Below the pieces are notes generated by a model that was not told the DNA's origin, did not search any database, and saw only the letters and a list, made by a program, of their open reading frames with translations. DNA of 64,000 nt from Saxidomus purpurata (lineage: Eukaryota > Mollusca > Bivalvia > Venerida > Veneridae), in the NCBI GenBank assembly GCA_022818135.1, contig JAFMSR010000008.1:30540424-30604423 (forward strand). Reading direction: 5' to 3'. Below are positions 55,936-64,000 of the stretch, piece by piece. The stretch's first letter is position 1. Each line of letters starts with the position of its first letter. Made by a program: the position numbers and the translations under genes.

Positions 55936-57545
55936 CCGTGTTCATATGCAGAGATAAGTCGCGACATTTGAGTATTTTATCTATGGCAAAGCTGTAAGAG
56001 CGTTATACAATTTATGTAAATCTCGATTTCACTGACTGCTCAAGGTTTAATCAACTGATAATATCCAGTTTCTCAAATCACGAAAGCAGATAGGCACTCC
56101 TATCCGTGAGACATCATTGTCTGACATTCTAGACGGCGCGTGTATCAAGTAAAGTCATTGCCTCGGAGGAAAAGAATTAAGTCAGAATAAAAACATATAG
56201 TTTGTTTTCATTCTAATACGTTTATGTTAAGTATTATCTGTATAATGTGTAATTGCAATGTTACAAAAACGTAAATGTAGCATATGGGAATAAGATATGG
56301 TTAACCTAAAGTCATACAAAAACAGCAAAATGGAGCAAACTTGACATCAAAGTTTCATTGTTTGATAAAAAGACGACAGCTTTCAAACGATCGAAGTATC
56401 GAAGAGGTACATTGTATTACAGATCTGTGTTTTACATTACCGTTCACCTTTATATTTATAGCTGTCTAAAATACTAAATTTGATTTTAACTTCCTCGTAT
56501 CATGTGTAAACAAACTCCTAAACCAAACGTAAATTATAAAGGATTATTGTGAAATATATCTAAACCATGTAATGAATGCGACAGAGAACAATGCGCTCAT
56601 CGTTACTATTGTAAGTTTTGATTAAAGATAAACTTAAAAAGGAAGTAGACACAACAATTTCATGATAGTTTCTCCTTTTCAAACTCTATATATATGCAAT
56701 CAAACAAATAAATTTATTGAGAGAAAAAGAACATAATGATAGGAATAATTTATTCTGTGACAGTATACCGCAGGTAATGATCACATTGTTCTTCTATACG
56801 GTCAACTGTATTTACGTTTCTAAGATTTTCTTCGTTCTTCATATATTTAGCATATTGAAAAGCAATCGGAATCCTTCGATCAAAGAATATATTACATATC
56901 AGAGAATTTTAGAAAAGCTGTATCAGCGTCGTTTTACAAAGAGTGAGTGTGTAAATGGCTGGATTGAAATCGTTAGTAAATTCGTTCTTTTAAATTATTT
57001 GTTATGATCTGCTATTGTAAATTGAATTCATGTAAGTTTTATTAAATTTTGCTTTTTGTTTCTAACATTTTCAACATTCTCGGCACATGATGCATTTGTA
57101 TCACGGGCACAAGATATGTAATTTACGATATAATAGATACATGTATCTAAATGGATTAAAATGTTTAGCACCTGTTCTATTGTGCGGGCTATTTCAATGC
57201 TTAAAAGAGCCGAACAAGTAACAGATTATGATTAGCTAGGATCAGTTTTTCGGCGCAGCCATGTTAGTCAAGCTCGTTTTTGATCAGAAGTTTGTAAAAA
57301 AATGTCAACAAAATACTCTTGCGTCCTGAATGGTTTTAGAATTTAAGTACGTAAGTAGTTCATATATATCAATATAATATGTTATTATCTGCCAAATTAA
57401 TGTTAATTATAAGTAATTATACTTTTTTTCGACCAACTTATTCTCACCCTTGGACAATCTAACAGTAAAAAATTTAAACTTTACAGGATTTTAGTAACTA
57501 TAAAGTCGAGCTACCAATGGCTTTCATACATGTAAACTACCATCT
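55936..57545. other. Intergenic, no gene recognised
   Basis: AT-rich. A 96-codon plus-strand frame at 56717-57007 has hydrophobic and basic stretches but no motif, start context or splice evidence; left unannotated. Confidence 0.45.
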
Positions 57546-57547
57546 AT

Positions 57548-58535
57548 TTTTGGCCTGGGGACTGAAAGTCCCCTAGGCCTAAGTTAGCATACCACATTTC
57601 AAACACTGCAAGGAATTTAACCGTGCTATGTGCGAATAACAACTGTAAACATGCGCTATGCGAAAGTAGTGCAAGACAGACCAGATCAATCTTCTGTTTG
57701 AATGTCGCATATGATAAGAACATATTACAAATAAAAAGAGTACAAACAACTTAAAACGATTGCAGGAAGAAATATAGCTTACGGGCTGCATTACATATAT
57801 TTTTCTGTTTTAGAAATTAATGCGCTGTTAGCTGACTACGGAAGATAATCATATGCATATCACGGAAAAGCACGGATATTTACGGAAATTTACGGAAACG
57901 TACGGAGCTTGATATAAGAGTTTGTAGTTTGTTATTTCATTGACAACTTTGTTATTTACGAACGATTACATATATATTTACCTAAAAATAGATTTCTCTA
58001 AAAAAAGATATAATTCACGTACATTCCCGAGAAGGTACTCACGCGATCAAAATCACCCGCCATTTATCGAGGACGCTGCATGTCAAGGCCCATTGAACGG
58101 TTTCACCGATTACAACTACAAGGTAACCCAGAATCATTTTTGGTTTTCTCTGTTATACACATTGTACAGTACTGTATTTATATTTCATTGCTGGTATTGC
58201 TTTGTTTATTTCTGTTTCAAGGTCTTGTCCTTACACAATAGTTTTCGATCCACATCATCAGATCATATCGCTTGAAGTTGTACAAAGCGCAGATCGAATT
58301 ATTTTTATTGGCTTAAACAATTTATAATGTTGACTATGTGATTATTTTTCATTTAACGTACGTTTTATAATAAAACAAACTTCCCTGCCTTCTGTGCCAT
58401 ACATTGAATTTCGTCCTCTGCACATTTCGACCCGCGCTTTAGGTAAGGTTTAGCGCAAAACACGTTGGTGCAAAAGTTGTTTTTCGGGAAGTTAACCTGT
58501 AGCCCCCAGGCCTTCAGCGCTCACAGCGCTTTGAT
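57548..58535 (+). repeat. Dispersed repeat E, about 1 kb, copy 2
   Basis: Second copy of 31038-32055 in the same orientation, ending with CAGCGCTCACAGCGCTTTGATT. Small deletions relative to copy 1 (for example after TTTGTAGTTTG). Confidence 0.7.
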
Positions 58536-58834
58536 TTAGATAGTTATTGTCAATATATCTTGGTCGTGAACTCGCTTGACGTACACCTGGTACATTTTTG
58601 TATATAGACTCATGGAAAAATTCCGATTTACATCGGGCTTAGTTGTACTGGAGTAGATTAGTTAATTTAACTTTGCCGGTGTAACTTACGACCGTTATAT
58701 GCTTGGTACAATTGACATATCGTAAAACAAATTTAGGATATTAAACTTTTTGTTGTAAATGATTCTGGTAACTTGTATAACTCAATAATGAAACACCCAT
58801 GATCGGTGAATTGCCGATGGTGAGTCTATGCCCG

Positions 58835-59613
58835 TCGAGCCCTGTCGTCCGTTGTCATCAATTGCTTCAAACGACTTCTTCTCAGCATCTGAGCAAGTTT
58901 GCCCGTCTGTTTGTACATGCGTCCGACTTACATTTTTTGTGTCCGGGCTGTAACTTGTCATGCAATGAAGGATTTTAAAAAACATGGCACAGATATTCAG
59001 CACATCAAGACGACTTGTCCCGTTGACAAGACCAACGTCCCTACCTCAGATGTCAAGGTCACACTTAGAGTTTAAAGGTAATGGAATCCTGTATATATGC
59101 ACACATTCGTGTCCGGACTGTAACTTTATCATGCATTGATATATTTTCAAATAATTTGGCAGAACTCTTCAGCACATCAAGACGACGTGTCGCGTGCAAG
59201 ACCCTTAACCCTACCTCAAAGGTCAAGGTCACACTTAGAGTTTACAGGTAATGGTATCCTGTTTACACGATACATTGTATCTCTGTCATGTATGGAAGGA
59301 TGTTAAAATTGCATGGTACAATTGTTGAGCACATTGAGATGGCATGTCACATGCACGTCTTGCTTCCTTACATTGAAGGTCAATAGTCGCACTTAGAGGT
59401 CAGACAGTTTAGAAGCCTGTATATACACATGTTCATGTCCGGACTGTAACTCTGTTGTACATTGAACTATTTAAAATAAATTGGAACAAATGTTAGCACA
59501 TGGAGATACAGTGTAATGCGCGAGTACCAGTTCCACACTTGACGACCAAGGACACAGACTGTGAGACATCTCTTTGGGGGCATTCGTCACTTATGGGGGA
59601 CAGCTCTTGTTTA
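58835..59613 (+). repeat. Family B tandem-core repeat, about four units (copy B5)
   Basis: Same order as copy B1: GTCGTCCGTTG and CCCGTCTGTTTG head, units with GTCCGGACTGTAACT, CAGCACATCAAGACGAC, GGTCAAGGTCACACTTAGAG, then the tail CTTTGGGGGCATTCGTCACTT and GGACAGCTCTTGTTTAA. Confidence 0.75.
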
Positions 59614-60191
59614 ATAACATTTTTATTCAATTACCTGAGAATTTGAAATAAAAACAGAGTGTTGCTGAAAAACAGTAGAGCCGAAACGGCGGAATAATTT
59701 GGCAGATATGTTCACGTGGTGAAAATGTTGAGTTGGATATACAAATCACGTCATGTCCGATATTTTTACGATCAGACACTCAAAACCTCACTTACAGTAA
59801 ATTAAACTTAACGTACGATTTCCTGATATTTGAGTTAGTCCTTTCATTCTTAAAAAGAAAATGAATTGATTTGCCTGCATGATCAGCTTATAAATAATGA
59901 AATTACTATGTAACCATACGGCAGAAAAAAATGTCAAGCTCTATATCAGCATGCAATCCTGAAAGTATTGGGGATTAGAAGTTAACGGAAACAACTACCG
60001 TTCGGTAGTATCCGTAAATACCGGACAGGGTCATAAATCATTGATTGTCGATTGTACTGGAATATTGCCTAAGGGAGATACTGAACTTGACGTGTTACTT
60101 TTGTGGGTAAAGGGGAAATCTTCTGTTTGAATTTTTACCATTTCTACCGGAAGATAAAGAACATTCACCATTATCATTCAAATTACTTGCA

Positions 60192-60195
<4 letters not shown>
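59614..60195. other. Intergenic, nothing recognised
   Basis: AT-rich DNA without ORF or repeat signal, up to the AAT microsatellite. Confidence 0.45.

Positions 60196-60236
<41 letters not shown>
60196..60236 (+). repeat. (AAT)n microsatellite
   Basis: About 13 uninterrupted AAT/ATA units. Gives an artefactual poly-Leu frame on the minus strand. Confidence 0.95.
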
Positions 60237-60237
<1 letters not shown>

Positions 60238-60565
60238 TTTTAACTAGAGAGCACTGTTTTATTACAGAAACATATTCAGTCATTAATGAATTTGATGTAA
60301 AATAAATGTTGAAAATTGAATTTGTTGGTAGTAATTGTTGACAACAGTCAAGAATAATCCAAAAGCTGTAACATTCATGAATTTTGACATAATAATGGGA
60401 ATGAGTCTAGTTTGCATCTGATTTTTCATATTCGGCTGATCCCTTTACACGTGCGTAATATTTGCTCGTGAGAATTGTTGAAAATTGTAGACCTGTTATT
60501 TTCAAGTACAGACGCACACGGCAAGTCTGTTGCAAAATCATGGTGTGCTTTTAAACCGTAAATAG

Positions 60566-60583
60566 GCGGACCTAGAGGTCCGC
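60566..60583. repeat. Palindrome GCGGACCTAGAGGTCCGC
   Basis: Perfect 18-bp palindromic hairpin (8-bp stem, AG centre) in AT-rich DNA, flanked by AACC and GGTT that extend the symmetry. Confidence 0.7.
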
Positions 60584-63430
60584 GGTTAATAGTACATCAT
60601 TTTTTTTATTTTGCGATATTAATTTCCTAATCAGTAATTCCTGATCTGATAAAGACTGATATGTGATTTCCGTAGGATATTTTGATTGGCGAAATAGCAC
60701 AGTTTCCTTTTTAGAATATCAAATAGATTTTTCATACTCTAGTAAATGCTTGTTGTTGAATGCCTTAAAAAGTATGTGATTTTTCCATTTTCAACCTATA
60801 TGGTCAAATACGTTTATCCTTCACATTTACAGCTGGTTTGTAACAATGTCCATATTGCTTGAAATTATAATGAACATTTTAGAAGAAATAAGGATTTATT
60901 GTGGGAAGAAAAGCTTTCAATTTCTGCAGTAGAATAATACATATTAAATTTTACAGATGTTGTCATTTAATACACTCTGCACACAGATCAAACCTTGCGT
61001 GATTTTTCTTCTCTTTTTGTTAATGTAATAATCAGTTTTTAATTTTTCGGAAAGAAGTGAAAAACAAACTATACGAGTAATAAGACTACCTTGTTTTTAC
61101 CTGTGTATTATGAAAACTAGCTTTGATCTGGAAGAAACTCTATGTTGACACCTATAAAATGACACCAATTTCAGTGGAGCGAACGCTTGCATTCGAGACA
61201 ACGAGACAAAGAAAAATGTAAAAACAAAATATAAAAGTATCCCGTGCAAGCGCTTCGAAATAAAAATACATACATATTGACTAGTTTATGTCTAGCAAAT
61301 TAACATCAAAAGCTAAATAATACTATTGATAATAATACCAAATACTGAAAACTTCATGGATCTTTGCTATATAGACAATATCATATATCCGGTTTCAATG
61401 AAAGGTTTTGCCTTTTTATGAACAAAAAAAAAGAAGATTCTTACCTAGTTTGGCTGTCGTATGAAAATTGAATGTAAATAGCTGGATGCATGTATGCATA
61501 TGTATGTGTGTGTCCAAAATAAATGCAAGGTTACTTTTATTCCTGTTCTGTAGAATGATTATTATCATTTCCAACAAAAAGTTTTCGGTGCTGATGTTTC
61601 ATACAACAAATTATGTACATCTATATACCTGATATAGAAAAATAAATTTACTGATAGGATAATGAAAGAACCATGCTCTATTCACTCTTAAACAGTGTTT
61701 ACCGTTGTAGTCAAGTCCGTTCTTCACGAAAAAGTGTTGACAGAAAACCTTTCTTATATTTTGCAATATCATTCAAAAAAATACTGTGCTTTATTTGTAA
61801 CATGTGCATCGTTTTAAAAAGAAGAGTTAGGAATGATCTTGGTACAAATAAGATCATTTGCGCTGATAAGACATCTTCCTTGGTAAAATAAGAGCTACTT
61901 TTAATTAAGATCTTTGGTTTTTAAGTCGTTTCTTCACGAAAAACAGTTGCCATAAAGCCTTTCTTATTCTTTTGCAATATCATTGAAACAAAAAGACGTC
62001 GATATACTTCTAATATGTACTTATTGATATTGCAAGCAGTTATGAATATTTTTGGTACAAATAAAGATCATTTCTTCTTGCTGAAATAAAGAGCTACTTG
62101 TAATTGTGCTCCTGGGACTTTAAGCTAAGAATTATCATCCTGACAAAACAGGAATAAAACTGACACAGTCACACCCTTACTTACTTTTCTCTTGAAATTG
62201 ATAGCGATTAAGTAGGCCCCCTAATGGAGGAGTAGCTCTTATACATGTAGATCCTAGATTTTACAACTCAAACCGAAAATTAAGCAAGGACGTTATCAAT
62301 CTTGATGGCGTTAATTGTTTCAGTAGATACTAAAAGATCCATACTGAGTTATTTATCTTCCTTCCTGTCTAGTTGTTTCTATGTCGTACAAAGTATTTCT
62401 ATATTTAGTCGTGGCCCATATTTTGATCACGCACATAAAGTGCATATTTTTGAATATATGTATACAGTCACAGTTTTTTAAATGCGATTAAATATTTCTA
62501 TTGGACCCAGCCATATCACATTAAATTCGATCATCGACATGTCAATGTATCTGTTCATTTAAATTCAAGTATGCGGGTATAAAGTCAGGGAAAATGCGTA
62601 GTTAGATCAATTTTTGAATTTCATGTGAACAAATATAAAACCATCTGAACATCTAATTTGTATTTTATGAATAGTGTAGACTGTGTAAACTGTTTATTTG
62701 TTTTATTGTGTCTATTGTGAATATGTCAGCTACAGAGCCTAAATCGCTTTCTCAGAGGCCCTATGCTGTTCGTTACCCCATAAGAGAGGCCCGGTGCTGT
62801 TCGTTACCTCATTAGTAAGAATTGTACCGCCTGTATAAAGTTTGAATATCATTTTTAATTTAATCAAATACAATGAATAGTGTTGTTAGAGAAAAGTTAT
62901 CTAAAATGTACATCATTTCATATTGTAACACTGTACCTATGACTATCATAAGATGTAGCACTTTCGAAACTCACGAAACGGGCAGAATTATTAATCAAAA
63001 CGCTGAAGGCACTGGAGGTGTCCTTTATACAATATGGTGACCACTTCCCATTGCATACAGATCTTAAATTGTACTGTAACATTGTAACAAGAGGACAGTG
63101 ATGATTCAATACTGCAGAGCTGCATTCTAGTTTGAATATGATTGCTCCATTGATGTACCTAATGCGAACACTCGCGTTTAGTGTGGGGTGCAATGACGGG
63201 ATATGGCAAGTGCATATTACCAGCTTGCCCATTAATATTGATATCTATTTACGTGTCATTGACCAATCAAACGGCTTGCAATTTCATGGAAGGGTAACAA
63301 ATATATCAATTATGGGATTAGCTCGAGTTATGGTTCTTGGTCACTGCACTCCCGGATGGTGTGATTCAAGTATCAATTCAATCCCAATGTTCAATACTAT
63401 CCTATTTACATTCCTGATAAGGTTTTAACG
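60584..63430. other. Intergenic, no gene recognised
   Basis: Nearly 3 kb of AT-rich DNA. A local duplication is visible: 61700-61890 and 61920-62110 share TCTTCACGAAAAA, CTTTCTTAT..TTTTGCAATATCATT, TTGGTACAAAT and GAGCTACTT, about 215 bp apart. No coding feature. Confidence 0.5.
61700..62105 (+). repeat. Local tandem duplication, about 215-bp period
   Basis: Two diverged units sharing AAGTC.GTTCTTCACGAAAAA, CCTTTCTTAT, TTTTGCAATATCATT, TTGGTACAAAT.AAGATCATTT and AAATAAGAGCTACTT-like words in the same order. Confidence 0.6.
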
Positions 63431-63431
63431 G

Positions 63432-63906
63432 AAAGGGAGATTTATTAAATAATTAAGTTATCTAAAGTTACACGTCTCATGGTGGTGAACATTTGTGCCA
63501 AGTACATGTAACATCAAAATCCCTCCATGCATGAAGAAGAAATGCTTCGGACAAAGTCATTCTTGTATTTGACCTTTGGCCTGTGTGACCTTGGATCTAG
63601 GGACCTGGTTCTAGCGCATGACACTTTATCTCATGATGGTTCACATTTGTACCAAGTTACATAAAAATCCCTAATGCATGAAGAAGATATACTTCGAACA
63701 ACGCCATTCTTGAATTTGACCTTTAACCTCTAAGTGTGACATTGACCTTAGACGTAGGGACCTGGTTCTTGCGCATAACACTCCATCTCATGGTGGTGAA
63801 CATTTGTGCCAAGTTGTTTTAGAATCCATTGATACATGGATAGTAACAGCTCGGACAAGCTAAACTCGGACGGACGGACGCACGCACGCAGGCACATCTA
63901 TACACT
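63432..63906 (-). repeat. Family B-related tandem repeat, reversed, running into the gap (copy B6)
   Basis: Units of about 170-180 bp with TCTCATGGTGGTGAACATTTG, TGTGCCAAGT, ATGCATGAAGAAGA and GTGTGACCTTGGA, ending with GGACGGACGGACGCACGCACGC before the run of N. A diverged subfamily of B in reverse, with its head microsatellite at the right. Confidence 0.65.
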
Positions 63907-64000
63907 NNNNNNNNNNNNNNNNNNNNNNNNNNNNNNNNNNNNNNNNNNNNNNNNNNNNNNNNNNNNNNNNNNNNNNNNNNNNNNNNNNNNNNNNNNNNNN
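63907..64000. other. Assembly gap (N) at the window end
   Basis: 94 N to the end of the window; the gap starts right after the head microsatellite of a family B copy, a typical place for assembly to fail. Confidence 0.98.

Noticed and set aside
56717..57007. Possible small membrane-protein gene (96 codons)
   Set aside because: No recognisable domain, no splice or promoter support, and length is within chance for AT-rich DNA.
60095..60283. Minus-strand frame with a poly-Leu run resembling a signal peptide
   Set aside because: The Leu run is the translated AAT microsatellite.

Overview
The window is animal nuclear DNA, most likely from a bivalve mollusc. It is AT-rich, with small exons bounded by GT/AG junctions, long introns, and many copies of dispersed repeats of the kind common in bivalves (tandem-core 'pearl'/Helentron-like units, tRNA-derived SINEs, MITEs, non-LTR retrotransposons). 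Two runs of N (38586-39085 and 63907-64000) mark assembly gaps. The species call is inference from repeat style; no organellar, bacterial or viral block was seen.

1-9.3 kb, plus strand: the 3' part of a receptor-type protein tyrosine phosphatase gene. Fifteen consecutive exons (1,686 coding bases, 561 residues plus stop, every junction in phase) encode a complete-looking catalytic D1 domain, a linker, a degenerate D2 domain and the C-terminus. The 5' exons lie outside the window. A second copy of the final exon with its flanks sits at about 47.5-48.6 kb without its partner exons.

9.3-38 kb: almost no host coding sequence. An orphan exon candidate (12.88 kb) lies between two identical 217-bp repeats. 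The rest is layered repeats: tandem-core families A (about 166-bp monomer), B (about 160-187 bp) and C, two adjacent MITEs (17.2-18.9 kb), a SINE at 26.0 kb, a Tigger/pogo derivative that keeps a CENP-B-like DNA-binding exon (29.3-30.2 kb), and several hairpin elements. On the minus strand at 34.55-34.89 kb is the first exon of a secreted PAN/apple-like protein.

38-46.3 kb: a minus-strand non-LTR retrotransposon (ORF1, then an endonuclease-bearing ORF2 that runs into the gap), followed by a 3.4-kb element with terminal inverted repeats of about 690 bp. That element carries broken PIF1-type helicase motifs and a PHD finger, and it is inserted inside a family B repeat. It is the most unusual object in the window: no transposase was recognised in it.

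46.3-64 kb: the orphan phosphatase exon, a 5'-truncated L1/Tx1-like retrotransposon with clear target-site duplications (51.3-53.3 kb), tRNA-like and MITE-like fragments, second copies of repeats seen earlier, and long AT-rich stretches without recognisable features. Most function in this window is therefore one phosphatase gene and one secreted-protein exon in a bed of decayed mobile DNA.
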